Below, piece after piece: positions 43,079-52,132 of a stretch of 64,000 nt of DNA (its first letter is position 1; each line of letters opens with the position of its first letter). Source of the DNA: Erysipelotrichaceae bacterium. Its GTDB lineage: Bacteria; Bacillota_I; Bacilli_A; RFN20; CAG-826. The position numbers were made by a program, and so were the translations under genes. The stretch covers positions 1-64,000 of the forward strand of contig SVBB01000003.1 of the NCBI GenBank assembly GCA_015059105.1. Reading direction: 5' to 3'. The notes beneath the pieces were generated by a model, which had not been told where the DNA came from, did no database searches, and worked only from the letters and a program-made list of their open reading frames with translations.

Positions 43079-44143
43079 ATGAATGTTATCCATGTTAATG
43101 CTTCTAAATCATACGATGTGCTAATTGGCAAAGATATTTTTTATCAAGCTCATACATTTATTTCTAATATTTCAAAATCCAAAAATATAGCGATTATTAC
43201 AGACGACAATGTCGATCGTTTGTATTCAGAAGCGTTATTCAGTCAATTGCATAACGATGGTTTTAATGTTGCTAAATATGTTTTTCTAAACGGAGAAAAA
43301 TCCAAGAATGTTGCTACATATGCGTCAATTTTAGAGTTTTTGGCAACTAACAACTTTAAAAGAAATGATTGCTTGATTGCTTTGGGTGGTGGAGTTGTCG
43401 GTGATTTAACAGGATTTGTAGCGTCCACCTATATGCGTGGTATAAACTTTGTTCAAATACCAACTACCTTATTGTCTATGGTTGATGCATCGATAGGTGG
43501 TAAAACAGCAATCGATTTGAAAGCTGGAAAAAATCTTGCTGGTTCTTTTTGGCAGCCATCATTAGTTGTTTGTGATGTCAATATTATTAATAATCTTCCA
43601 AAAGATATTTTTATTGAAGGGATGGCAGAAGTGTTGAAATATGACATCATTAGAAATGTGGGTATTTTTGATATAGTTTTAAATAATAAATTAGATGATG
43701 AACTTGAAGCTGTTATTTATAAGTGCATAAAAATTAAACAAGAGATCGTTGATCAAGATGAATTTGAAACAACTGGTTTGCGAAAGCTGTTGAATGTAGG
43801 ACACACTTTCGCACATAGTTTAGAAAAATTAAGCAAATATAAAATATCTCACGGATATGCGGTTGGTACAGGCCTTGTTTATGAAGCCGCAATTGCTTAT
43901 TACTTAGGGATGTGCTCTATTGATCTTGTTTCAAAGATTAAAAAGGGAGTTAAATGTTTTGACCTTCTTGTTGATTTTGATTATTCTTTTAAATCCCTTG
44001 TTGAGGCAATGAAAAATGATAAGAAAAACGATAATAGCCTAATTTCTTTTATCCTTCCTAATAAAATGGGCGACTGCGAAGAAAAGAAAATAAGCGATAT
44101 AGATTTAATTGGAATTTTAAATAAAGTTGGTGATATATTATGA
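43079..44143 (+). CDS. 3-dehydroquinate-synthase-like enzyme (sugar phosphate cyclase family)
   Basis: A 354-aa member of the AroB family. It has NGEKSKN, GGGVVGDLTGFVASTYMRGINFVQIPTTLLSMVDASIGGKTAIDL, AGKNLAGSFWQP, EGMAEVLKYDII and VGHTFAHSLE, covering the NAD site, metal ligands and catalytic lysine of DHQ synthases. No other shikimate genes are near, and the genes on both sides are an aldolase and an oxidoreductase. It may therefore act on a sugar phosphate to make a cyclitol or deoxy-acid for the glycan, although a genuine second AroB is possible. Confidence 0.85.
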   Translation: MNVIHVNASKSYDVLIGKDIFYQAHTFISNISKSKNIAIITDDNVDRLYSEALFSQLHNDGFNVAKYVFLNGEKSKNVATYASILEFLATNNFKRNDCLIALGGGVVGDLTGFVASTYMRGINFVQIPTTLLSMVDASIGGKTAIDLKAGKNLAGSFWQPSLVVCDVNIINNLPKDIFIEGMAEVLKYDIIRNVGIFDIVLNNKLDDELEAVIYKCIKIKQEIVDQDEFETTGLRKLLNVGHTFAHSLEKLSKYKISHGYAVGTGLVYEAAIAYYLGMCSIDLVSKIKKGVKCFDLLVDFDYSFKSLVEAMKNDKKNDNSLISFILPNKMGDCEEKKISDIDLIGILNKVGDIL

Positions 44144-45261
44144 AAACGATAACAATTGGAATGATTGGTGCTGGAAGAGCAACCGAATTGCATATGAACG
44201 CATATCAACATGTGCATGGTGTTAATTTGAGATATAAATATATTTACGACACAGATTTAAAAAAGTGCAGTTTTGCCAAAGAAAAATATGGGTTTGAACA
44301 ATGCGCGTCTTCATTGCAAAGCATATTGGAAGATTCTGATATAGATGTTATTGATATTTGCACCCCGCCTTTTTCTCATAAAGAAATTGTTATCAGTGGT
44401 TTAAAAGCAAACAAGCATGTTATTTGCGAAAAACCTTTATGTGGTTTCTTTAAAGATGGCAACACAGATAAAGAAGTGATGCTTCAACAAGTTATTAAAG
44501 ATTTGGAAGAAATTGAAGATGCAGTTAATTCATCAAAAAGTCGCTTCTTTTATGCCGAGAATTTTATTTATGCGCCAGCTATCCAAAAAGCAGCAGAAAT
44601 AATCAAAGCAAAAAAAAGTAAGATTTTATATGCTAAGGGAGAAGAAAGCTTGGCTGGATCATCAAGCCCTGTTGCTGGCGAGTGGTCAAAAAGCGGTGGT
44701 GGAACTTTGATGAGAGTCGGTTGTCACCCTCTTGGAGCAATCATATATTTAAAATCGATTAATAGCCCTAATATTAAGGTAACAAAAATTGTTTCGGATA
44801 TTGGCTGTTTAACAAAAGATTTAAGCGAGTATGAGCATCGTCACATTAAGGCAAGACCAATTGATGTGGAAGATCACGCTACTGTTTGCTTAACTTTTTC
44901 TGATAATACAAAGGCTGTGATTATGGCTTGCGATTCTCGTTTGGGGGGAAGCAAGAATTATGTGGAATTGTATTGCAACGATGCGATGCTTGAATGCAAT
45001 TTAACAATGAACAATGCGATGTCGACTTATTTTCTAGATGAAGATGGGCTTGATGGTGTTGAAATATCTGAAATGCTACAAACAAAATGTGGATGGAACA
45101 ATCCTTTTGTTTCTGATGAAATTATGCGTGGATATTATGCCGAGATGCAGGATTTTATGGAATGCATAGAGCAAGGAAAGAATCCACAGTCTGGCATACA
45201 GATTGCAAAAGAAGTTACAAAAGTGATATATGAAGCATATAAAAATGCTTCTAAGGAGTAA
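44140..45261 (+). CDS. Gfo/Idh/MocA family oxidoreductase
   Basis: NAD(P)-dependent sugar or cyclitol dehydrogenase, 373 aa. It has ITIGMIGAGRATELHMNAY (nucleotide-binding start), DVIDICTPPFSHKEIVISGLKANKHVICEKPLCG with the catalytic-site EKP, and GTLMRVGCHPLGAIIYLKS with the active-site D/H region replaced by C-H-P. It overlaps the DHQ-synthase-like gene by 4 nt (ATGA), which suggests sequential steps on one substrate, for example oxidation of a cyclic polyol. Confidence 0.88.
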   Translation: MKTITIGMIGAGRATELHMNAYQHVHGVNLRYKYIYDTDLKKCSFAKEKYGFEQCASSLQSILEDSDIDVIDICTPPFSHKEIVISGLKANKHVICEKPLCGFFKDGNTDKEVMLQQVIKDLEEIEDAVNSSKSRFFYAENFIYAPAIQKAAEIIKAKKSKILYAKGEESLAGSSSPVAGEWSKSGGGTLMRVGCHPLGAIIYLKSINSPNIKVTKIVSDIGCLTKDLSEYEHRHIKARPIDVEDHATVCLTFSDNTKAVIMACDSRLGGSKNYVELYCNDAMLECNLTMNNAMSTYFLDEDGLDGVEISEMLQTKCGWNNPFVSDEIMRGYYAEMQDFMECIEQGKNPQSGIQIAKEVTKVIYEAYKNASKE

Positions 45262-45263
45262 AG

Positions 45264-46370
45264 ATGCGAGTTTTAGTTTACGGTCTTGTTGGCACTAATC
45301 GCGGCGGCATTGAAACCTTTTTATTAAAGATGAATAAGTATATGTCCAGCGACACTATTTTTGATTACGTTGTCGAAGGAGACAAGTGCATTCATGAAAA
45401 CGAAATTAATGCAAAAGGTGGTAAAATCTATTTTATCCATAATCGACATCAATCCCCTTTTAAAAATATAAAGGATAACAAACTATTGTTAAAAAGATTA
45501 AGAAAAGAATACGATGTTGTTTATTTTAATCTTTCATCTTTATCGTGGATTAAGCCAATAAAGATAGCAATAAAAGAAAAATACAAAGTATATATCCATT
45601 CGCATAATGCAGAATTTATTAAGGCTAATGGGTCTTTATTGTACAGACTTATTAACAAATATAACAAAGCTAAACTGGCAAAACTTCCTGTTGAACGATT
45701 AACTTGTTCGCAACCTGCGACAGAATTTATGTTTGGTGATTCTTCTAATGTTGAAATGGTTTATAATGCAATCAATGTTGAAGATTTTAAATTTAATAAA
45801 GAGAAAAGAAATTCTATTAAAAAAGAATTACAAATTGAAAATAGCTTTGTACTAGGATTTGTGGGAAGATTGCAATATCAAAAAAATCCACTTTTTTTGG
45901 TCGATATTTTTGAGAAAGTTCGTCCATTTATTCCAAATGCAAAAATGCTTATTGTTGGTGAAGGTGATATGAGGAACGAACTTCAGAACAAAATAAATGA
46001 GCGTGGTTTTACTAATGAGATGTTGCTACTAGGAAATCGCACAGATGTAAAAGATTTGCTCAATGCATTTGATCTTTTTGTGCTCCCTTCATATCACGAA
46101 GGTTTACCATATGTAGCTGTTGAAGCGCAGACATCTGGTTTGATGTGTTTTCTTTCTGACAGAATAACCAGAGAAGTTGATATCACGAACAATGTTCGTT
46201 TTTTATCGATTGATACAGATGCTTCGAATTGGAAAGAAGCAATTGAAAAGCAATTAAATGTTATTCAGAATAATGATAGAGACAGTGTTTTTGAAACTAT
46301 CAAAAATTCCAATTTCAATATTAAAAATGAAGCCAAACGCCTTGAAAGACTATTAGGGAATGAAAAATAG
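45264..46370 (+). CDS. Glycosyltransferase family 4 protein
   Basis: A 368-aa GT-B transferase of the EpsF/capsular type. The start MRVLVYGLVGTNRGGIETFLLKMNKYM and N-terminal half YIHSHNAEF suit the acceptor domain. The donor half has LGFVGRLQYQKNPLFLVDIF, IVGEGDMRNEL and DLFVLPSYHEGLPYVAVEAQTSGL (E-x7-E). It is 2 nt after the oxidoreductase and overlaps the polymerase gene. It is the only clear GT4 protein of the second locus, so the repeat unit may be short. Confidence 0.9.
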   Translation: MRVLVYGLVGTNRGGIETFLLKMNKYMSSDTIFDYVVEGDKCIHENEINAKGGKIYFIHNRHQSPFKNIKDNKLLLKRLRKEYDVVYFNLSSLSWIKPIKIAIKEKYKVYIHSHNAEFIKANGSLLYRLINKYNKAKLAKLPVERLTCSQPATEFMFGDSSNVEMVYNAINVEDFKFNKEKRNSIKKELQIENSFVLGFVGRLQYQKNPLFLVDIFEKVRPFIPNAKMLIVGEGDMRNELQNKINERGFTNEMLLLGNRTDVKDLLNAFDLFVLPSYHEGLPYVAVEAQTSGLMCFLSDRITREVDITNNVRFLSIDTDASNWKEAIEKQLNVIQNNDRDSVFETIKNSNFNIKNEAKRLERLLGNEK

Positions 46371-47697
46371 ACAAAGAGTTGAATTTTTAGTAATCGCAAC
46401 CATATTTTTGTATTTGCTTTATGCATTTTTTCCTTTTGTGCGTGCATTCCCCTATCCTATACGTGCAGTAATTAGAGTATTACCAGAAATTTTATTATTT
46501 GTCTCTGTTATTTTATGCATGAGGGTATCAATATTAGGTCATTATCTCCTATATACTTTGTTTGCAATCTTCTTGGCACTTGTAAGGAGCATTGTTTATG
46601 CAAACGGAATAGTAGAAAATGTATTTGTTAATATCATAAATAGCATTATGTATTGGCACTGTTTATCCATAGGAGAAATAGCCATACGATATGTTAGCAA
46701 AAAACACACATATTCTTTATTTATTGTTTCGCTTGTTTTGGTCGTTTTATCGTCCTTTACAACGGCGGTGGGAAACGTGTTAATCCCTGAGGCAACTCGT
46801 TATTCTGCCAACTTTGAAGAGGTTGATTTTAAATATTATATATTTAATATTGGCGCATATAGTTTCATTTATTCTCTTGCCTTTTATTCTCTGCTTCTTT
46901 TAGGAGCAGTTTTTTATATGCGAAGAAGAAATAGACTATTGCGCTTAGCGGTTTTGGCAATTTGCTTTGTTTGTCTTATTGCGTCGCAATTTATGACAGC
47001 AATTCTGATATTTGTTGCCACAACAATCGCATTTATAATTGTCAAAATGAAATGGAAAGGCAGATTTGCATTTATAGCAATTTTATTGCTATTAGTTATT
47101 TTTTCAAGACAGATTATTGAGTTTGCTATTTTTGTTTCGCGCGAGATTAACTTTGGATCTTTAGTCGAGCGTTTTGAAGGGGTGTACAATCTCTTGTTCT
47201 CTTCTGATAGTACTGGTGACGTTTCAGCACGTATACACCTTTATATGATTAGCATCACTCATTTCTTGAAGAATCCTTTACTTGGACTAATGGGCATAGT
47301 TGGATTTAATAGAATTGAATATATCATTACAGATGATTTGTTAAACAGAGATTATTCTAGCGTTATAGCTGTTGGGCATCATAGCGATATAATTGATTTA
47401 CTAGGTGGTAATGGCTTAATCACGTTATTACTATTTTTAATAGTTCTAGTTGGATTTGCTTTAACTATTGTAAGAAAAATACGTTCGAAAAGAATGAGAG
47501 CTACATATTTCGTTATTATTATTGCATTTTTAGTATATGGAATATTTGATCACGCTCTTTCATGCCTTGATGTATCGTTTGTTATATTTGCATTTACACC
47601 TTTAGTGATGAACAAATGTTTTGCCTATAAAAGAAGAAAAGTTGTTAAAAAGGCGGTAGTGAAAAATGAAATCCAAAGTGTACCATATTCTGCTTAA
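46360..47697 (+). CDS. Wzy-like polysaccharide polymerase of the second locus
   Basis: Membrane protein of 445 aa with about 11 helices and a large loop (about 265-350) that contains STGDVSARIHLYMISITHFLKNPLLG and GHHSDIIDLLGGNGLI. This resembles the H-S-x-x-D-x-L-x-x-G block of O-antigen polymerases (compare DHSTLLDVWAGFG in the protein at 9471). It overlaps both neighbours, between glycosyltransferase and TagB/F-like genes, as expected for a Wzx/Wzy pathway. Confidence 0.78.
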   Translation: MKNRQRVEFLVIATIFLYLLYAFFPFVRAFPYPIRAVIRVLPEILLFVSVILCMRVSILGHYLLYTLFAIFLALVRSIVYANGIVENVFVNIINSIMYWHCLSIGEIAIRYVSKKHTYSLFIVSLVLVVLSSFTTAVGNVLIPEATRYSANFEEVDFKYYIFNIGAYSFIYSLAFYSLLLLGAVFYMRRRNRLLRLAVLAICFVCLIASQFMTAILIFVATTIAFIIVKMKWKGRFAFIAILLLLVIFSRQIIEFAIFVSREINFGSLVERFEGVYNLLFSSDSTGDVSARIHLYMISITHFLKNPLLGLMGIVGFNRIEYIITDDLLNRDYSSVIAVGHHSDIIDLLGGNGLITLLLFLIVLVGFALTIVRKIRSKRMRATYFVIIIAFLVYGIFDHALSCLDVSFVIFAFTPLVMNKCFAYKRRKVVKKAVVKNEIQSVPYSA

Positions 47698-48883
47698 ATT
47701 TTTAAATTTCTTTGTAATCAAATCAAAGAGACGTGTATTTGCTATACCTCATACGAACGGGAAAATAGATTTATACGATATTGATAACGAAGGAAGTGAT
47801 AATGTTTTATGTGTCGTTAAAAGATTGATTAGCGAATATAAAGATTTAGCAATCACTATATATCTAATTTCTTATTCAAATAATGAACGACTCAATTATT
47901 TAAAAAACAAATATTCAAATCTTGGCAACATAAAACTTGTTTTTGTTAGTTCTTTTTTATGTGTTCCTAGTTGCGTAAAACGCTTGTTAAAACATATGAG
48001 CAATTTGTTTTTGATGTTCAGAAGTAAATATTGGATTACTGATACCCCATATGCATATTACCCAGAAAAGGTGAAAAGACAAAAATGTATTTGTTACAAT
48101 TATTCAACCCCATTTAAATCGGCTATGGAAATTAATAAAAAATGTAATTTTAATTTCATCGATGATTATGTTGATACTTCTCTACTAGCATCGGCAATTG
48201 AAGCTAGTGATTTTCATGTAAAATTAGAAAAATTTAGATCTATTGGGTTTGCGAGAAACGATACTATTTTATCGAGCAAAAAAAGAGAAAACGTTGAAAA
48301 ATGGATTAATTCCAAAATAAACTTTACTCCAAAAAAAATTCTCGTTTATGCTCCAACATATCGAGATTATCCAGGTGCATATTCTTCAAATTGTGTTTTT
48401 GGATACGAGGACGACAACAAAATATATAACTTTTTGAAGAACAATGATTATTTGGTTGTTGTAAAAATGCATCCTCTACAAGAGGTTGAAGACTCCGCAT
48501 ATAACGATAACGTTATAAAGTATGAGAAAACGTTTGATTTTAGCTTGTACGATTTGCTAAATTACTGCGATGCTTTGATATCTGATTACTCGTCAGTTGT
48601 TCATGATTTTATCATTTCAAAAAAACCAGTTATTTTAGATTTATTTGATCGTAATAAATATGATGAAACACGCGGCTTTGCTTTTGATCCAATTGATTAT
48701 ATTGCTCCAGGACAAATTTGTGATAGCGTCGACTCATTTTTGAGTGCTTTAAGGGATTTAACATCATTTAGCGAAATTGATAAGGATTATTTAAGAGTGC
48801 TAAGGATGTTTCATAAATATGTCGATGCATCTTCAACAGATAGAAACGTGGATGTGCTGTTAAAATATATTAATCAAAAATGA
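47666..48883 (+). CDS. CDP-glycerol glycerophosphotransferase family protein (TagB/TagF-like)
   Basis: A 405-aa intact relative of the frameshifted gene at 5855. The C-terminal half carries LVYAPTYRDYPGAY, VVVKMHPLQEVE, LLNYCDALISDYSSVVHDFIISKKPVILDLFDRNKYDETRGFAFD, the classic active-site and CDP-binding blocks. It would transfer glycerol phosphate, ribitol phosphate or a similar unit onto the glycan. The N-terminal ~50 residues are divergent. A complete TagD-type donor enzyme for glycerol is not present, only a decayed one at 22743 and the fusion at 17506. Confidence 0.85.
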   Translation: MKSKVYHILLKFLNFFVIKSKRRVFAIPHTNGKIDLYDIDNEGSDNVLCVVKRLISEYKDLAITIYLISYSNNERLNYLKNKYSNLGNIKLVFVSSFLCVPSCVKRLLKHMSNLFLMFRSKYWITDTPYAYYPEKVKRQKCICYNYSTPFKSAMEINKKCNFNFIDDYVDTSLLASAIEASDFHVKLEKFRSIGFARNDTILSSKKRENVEKWINSKINFTPKKILVYAPTYRDYPGAYSSNCVFGYEDDNKIYNFLKNNDYLVVVKMHPLQEVEDSAYNDNVIKYEKTFDFSLYDLLNYCDALISDYSSVVHDFIISKKPVILDLFDRNKYDETRGFAFDPIDYIAPGQICDSVDSFLSALRDLTSFSEIDKDYLRVLRMFHKYVDASSTDRNVDVLLKYINQK

Positions 48884-50292
48884 ATGGAAAATATAAAAAA
48901 CTTACTCTAAATACAATCCTATTCGCCATTGGTGGACTAGGGTCAAAAGTATTGATTTTTTTGTTGGTGCCACTTTACACCAACGCTATGACCACTGATC
49001 AGTATGGTATAGCAGATTTGGTTATAACCCTATCAGCGCTTTTGATGCCAGTTATAACTCTCAGTTTAAGCGAAGCTGTTTTGTATTTTGGTATTTCTAA
49101 AGGTGAGGACAAGAACAAAATATTACTTAATAGCTTTCTAGTTGTAATAATTGGTTCTTTGGTTTTACTGTCATCTTTCCCGTTGCTACGTTTTTATCAA
49201 CCGATAAGCGACTATGTTTTTTATTTGATTGGTTTTACGATTGTTACTTCATTTAGAAATATTATGCAATTTCATACAAAATCATTAGAAAAAAATGTGC
49301 TCTTTTCTATTGATAGCATACTTCAAACCTCTATTTTAGTATTATCTAACATATTATTCCTTCTTGTTTTTAAAATGGGCATTGAAGGATATTTGTTATC
49401 TCTAATAATTGCCGAATCCGTTTCTTTACTATTCTTATTCATAGGTAATCGTGCATTATCTTCACTTCTTTCTGCGAAGATTGATTGGCAATTGCTCAAA
49501 AGAATGCTGTTGTTTTCAATCCCGCTTATTTTCAACAACATCTCTTGGTGGATTATTCATTCTACCGATAAAATAATGATTCAGTTTTTGATTTCAGATG
49601 ATGCTGTTGGTATATATGCAGTTGCAACAAAAATACCGACATTAATTACCACAGTTACTAATATTTTTTGTCAAGCTTGGATTATTTCTACCTATGTTGA
49701 GTATTCAAAAAAAGACACACATTTTTACGAAACGGTCTTTGATTTTTATTCATTCCTTTTGAATGTTGGTATTGCGGTATTATTGTTGATTCTCAAACCG
49801 TTTATGAGCATATATGTTGGGGCAAATTTCTTTGAATCATGGCAGTTTGTTCCTTTGCTATTGTTGGCTGCAATATTCCAAAGCTACACAAGTTTTTTTG
49901 GAGCCATTATTCAATCTGCTAACAAAAACAACAAATTGATGATTGTTACGATTGTTGGAATGGTTTTTAATGTTGGGCTAAATTTTGCTCTTATCCCATT
50001 CCTTGGCATTCAAGGCGCGATTATTGCAACACTCGTTTCAAATTTTGTTATATCGCTTTTAAGAATGATATTATCCAAAAAATGTGTTGAGTATAAAATT
50101 AATTATTTTAAGTTCATTCTTTCGTTTGGTGTATTGCTTGGTGAATCATTAGCACTTATTTACGACTTCCATCCACTTATAATAACTATTTGTTCTGTTG
50201 TTGCAATTCTAATCATTCACTATAAAAACATTATTTTTATTATTAAATGGCTTATGAATAGGAAAAAGAAAGGTGAAGCACCTGCCGAATAA
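48880..50292 (+). CDS. Wzx-type oligosaccharide flippase of the second locus
   Basis: A 470-aa MOP-superfamily flippase with about 14 helices. The N-terminus LNTILFAIGGLGSKVLIFLLVPLYTNAMTTDQYGIADLV is typical, as is STDKIMIQFLISDDAVGIYAVATKIP near 225. ATGA overlap with the TagB/F-like gene. It belongs to a different subfamily from the flippase at 11946, so the two loci export different repeat units. Confidence 0.9.
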   Translation: MNGKYKKLTLNTILFAIGGLGSKVLIFLLVPLYTNAMTTDQYGIADLVITLSALLMPVITLSLSEAVLYFGISKGEDKNKILLNSFLVVIIGSLVLLSSFPLLRFYQPISDYVFYLIGFTIVTSFRNIMQFHTKSLEKNVLFSIDSILQTSILVLSNILFLLVFKMGIEGYLLSLIIAESVSLLFLFIGNRALSSLLSAKIDWQLLKRMLLFSIPLIFNNISWWIIHSTDKIMIQFLISDDAVGIYAVATKIPTLITTVTNIFCQAWIISTYVEYSKKDTHFYETVFDFYSFLLNVGIAVLLLILKPFMSIYVGANFFESWQFVPLLLLAAIFQSYTSFFGAIIQSANKNNKLMIVTIVGMVFNVGLNFALIPFLGIQGAIIATLVSNFVISLLRMILSKKCVEYKINYFKFILSFGVLLGESLALIYDFHPLIITICSVVAILIIHYKNIIFIIKWLMNRKKKGEAPAE

Positions 50293-50307
50293 GAAAGGGT
50301 TATTGCT

Positions 50308-51009
50308 ATGATTGCTATATTAATGGCGGCCGGACTCGGCACAAGAATGAAACCACTGACTGAAAAAGTACCAAAGCCACTTGTAAAAGTATTTGGTAAA
50401 TCGATGATTGAAACTATTATTGATGGGCTTGAAACAGTTGTAGAAAAGATTTATGTCATAGTTGGTTATAAAAAAGAACAATTCGAATTTTTAACAAAGA
50501 AATATCAAAATGTATTCCTAATTGAAAATACTGAATATCAAACAATTAACAATATATCTTCTATTCACGCGGCTAGAGAGGTAATGGGAACCGATGACTG
50601 TTTTATCTGTGAAGCAGATTTATTCATCTCAGATTTATCTATTTTTAAAGCAAAATTAACAAGTTCGTGTTACTACGGTGTTTATGTAAAAGGCTATTCT
50701 GACGACTGGGTTTTTGATCAAGATGATAGTGGTTTAATTACACGAGTGGGTAAGTTTGGAACTGATAAATATAATATGTGTGGTGTTTCTTTCTTTACAA
50801 AAGATAAAGCGAAGATTATTAGAGATGCGATTGACGAATTATATACCAAACCAGGTGAATACGAACAACTATATTGGGATGATGTGGTTAATATGAATTT
50901 AGATGTACTAAAACTGAATGTTCACCCAGTTAGAAGAGAACAGATTATAGAATTGGATTCTGTTAAAGAATTAGAAGCGTTTGATCCTAATTATAAAAAT
51001 TATAACTAG
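50308..51009 (+). CDS. LicC/PntC-like nucleotidyltransferase
   Basis: A 233-aa cytidylyltransferase-type enzyme: AILMAAGLGTRMKPLTEKVPKPLVKVFGKSMIETIIDGL (NTP-binding start), NNISSIHAAREVMGTDDCFICEADLFI, and a closing block around LYWDDVV. It resembles choline-phosphate (LicC) and phosphonate (PntC) cytidylyltransferases. A second copy of the fold ends the protein encoded at 52887; both share the N-N-I-S-S and C-E-A-D-L motifs. It probably makes the CDP-alcohol or CDP-phosphonate used by a LicD-type transferase. A terminator follows. Confidence 0.85.
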   Translation: MIAILMAAGLGTRMKPLTEKVPKPLVKVFGKSMIETIIDGLETVVEKIYVIVGYKKEQFEFLTKKYQNVFLIENTEYQTINNISSIHAAREVMGTDDCFICEADLFISDLSIFKAKLTSSCYYGVYVKGYSDDWVFDQDDSGLITRVGKFGTDKYNMCGVSFFTKDKAKIIRDAIDELYTKPGEYEQLYWDDVVNMNLDVLKLNVHPVRREQIIELDSVKELEAFDPNYKNYN

Positions 51010-51017
51010 TTTGTGTT

Positions 51018-51060
51018 TGTTCATTTGAAATTTATATTTAGTTCAAAATGAACATTTTTG
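51018..51060 (+). terminator. Terminator or operator hairpin after the LicC-like gene
   Basis: TGTTCATTT (51018-51026) is the exact reverse complement of AAATGAACA (51046-51054) with a 19-nt loop, followed by TTTTTG. It begins 9 nt after the stop codon and lies just before a new promoter, so it separates the second locus from the ABC importer genes. Confidence 0.55.
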
Positions 51061-51089
51061 TTGATTAGTTTGAAATAGTTATATATACT
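51061..51089 (+). promoter_or_regulatory. Promoter of the ABC importer genes
   Basis: TTGATT (51061-51066), 17-bp spacer, TATACT (51084-51089). It directly follows the hairpin above and leads to a well-spaced AAAGGAG and ATG at 51124. Confidence 0.55.
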
Positions 51090-51123
51090 TGTAGCAATCT
51101 TTGTTTAAAGGAGAGAAAAAAGA

Positions 51124-52131
51124 ATGAAAAAATTAATGTTAACAACAATGACACTATTAGGCACAAGCGTTGCGTTATTAACTGGATGTGGTAGTAGCGC
51201 GAACAAGGTTGTCGTCTATACAGCGGCTGAAGAAGAGAGAATTGCGTATTTACAAAAAGAGCTCAAAACAAAGTTCCCACAATATGATGTTGTCTTCCAA
51301 TCAATCGGTACTGGCGCGTTAGTTTCTAAACTCCAGGTTGAAGGCAAAAACACTGAATGCGATATCTTCTATGATTTAGAAGCCACTAATGCAGAAATTA
51401 TTCTTAATGGTAACAAGGATATCTTCTACGATTTAAGTGAATATGATTTCTCTATTTATGATGCTTCAGTTACTGAATATACAAAAACTCATCACAAATA
51501 TGCAGTTAATGGTAAAACTGATGGTACTATCGTCGTAAACAAGAAAGTTCTTGAACAAAATGGATGTGCAATCCCAACTACATACGATGATCTATTAAAA
51601 CCTGAATACAAAAACTTAATCACAATGCCAAGTCCAAAAAGTTCTGGCACAGGTTATGCCTTCTATAATGGTTTAGTTTCTTCTATGGGTGAATCCGATG
51701 CATTAGCTTATTTTGGATCGCTTAATGCAAATATGAAGGAATATACAACTTCTGGGTCTGCTCCTATTAAAGCAGTTAATAAAGGTGAAGTTGCAATTGG
51801 TGTTGGCTTATTATGGCAATGCGTTGACTATGCGAATAAGAATAGTGATTTAGAAGTCGTGTTCTTAGACGATGAAGCTTCCTATAACCTCTTCACTATG
51901 GGTATTATCTCTGGTAAAGAAACTAAAGAACCAGTTAAAGCAGTCTTTGATTATTTATATAAAGATTTAAACAAGACCCAATGCGAAAAATATAATCCAG
52001 ATAAAATCTACGTTAATCAAGGAAAAGCGGAAATTCCAAATTATCCTGATGACTTTACAGAAATCGAAATGCAAGGTGTGTTTGATTTCAAATATAAACA
52101 AGATTTATTAGATAAATGGAGCTGGAGCTAA
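51124..52131 (+). CDS. ABC importer solute-binding lipoprotein (type 2, PhnS/FutA-like)
   Basis: A 335-aa lipoprotein with a signal peptide and lipobox LLTGC (C22), then KVVVYTAAEEERIAYLQKELKTKFPQYDV, TGALVSKLQVEGKNTECDIFYDLE and SGTGYAFYNGLVSSMG. The pattern is that of family-1/type-2 binding proteins for iron(III), polyamines, thiamine or 2-aminoethylphosphonate. The attached nucleotidyltransferase domain of its permease and the LicC/PntC-like gene upstream favour a phosphonate or phospho-amino-alcohol ligand. It is anchored outside the membrane next to the permease at 52887. Confidence 0.88.
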   Translation: MKKLMLTTMTLLGTSVALLTGCGSSANKVVVYTAAEEERIAYLQKELKTKFPQYDVVFQSIGTGALVSKLQVEGKNTECDIFYDLEATNAEIILNGNKDIFYDLSEYDFSIYDASVTEYTKTHHKYAVNGKTDGTIVVNKKVLEQNGCAIPTTYDDLLKPEYKNLITMPSPKSSGTGYAFYNGLVSSMGESDALAYFGSLNANMKEYTTSGSAPIKAVNKGEVAIGVGLLWQCVDYANKNSDLEVVFLDDEASYNLFTMGIISGKETKEPVKAVFDYLYKDLNKTQCEKYNPDKIYVNQGKAEIPNYPDDFTEIEMQGVFDFKYKQDLLDKWSWS

Positions 52132-52132
52132 T

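Noticed and set aside
44941-44950. G6 run in the Gfo/Idh gene as a phase-variable tract
   Set aside because: Six G is short for slippage and there is no associated duplication or structure.
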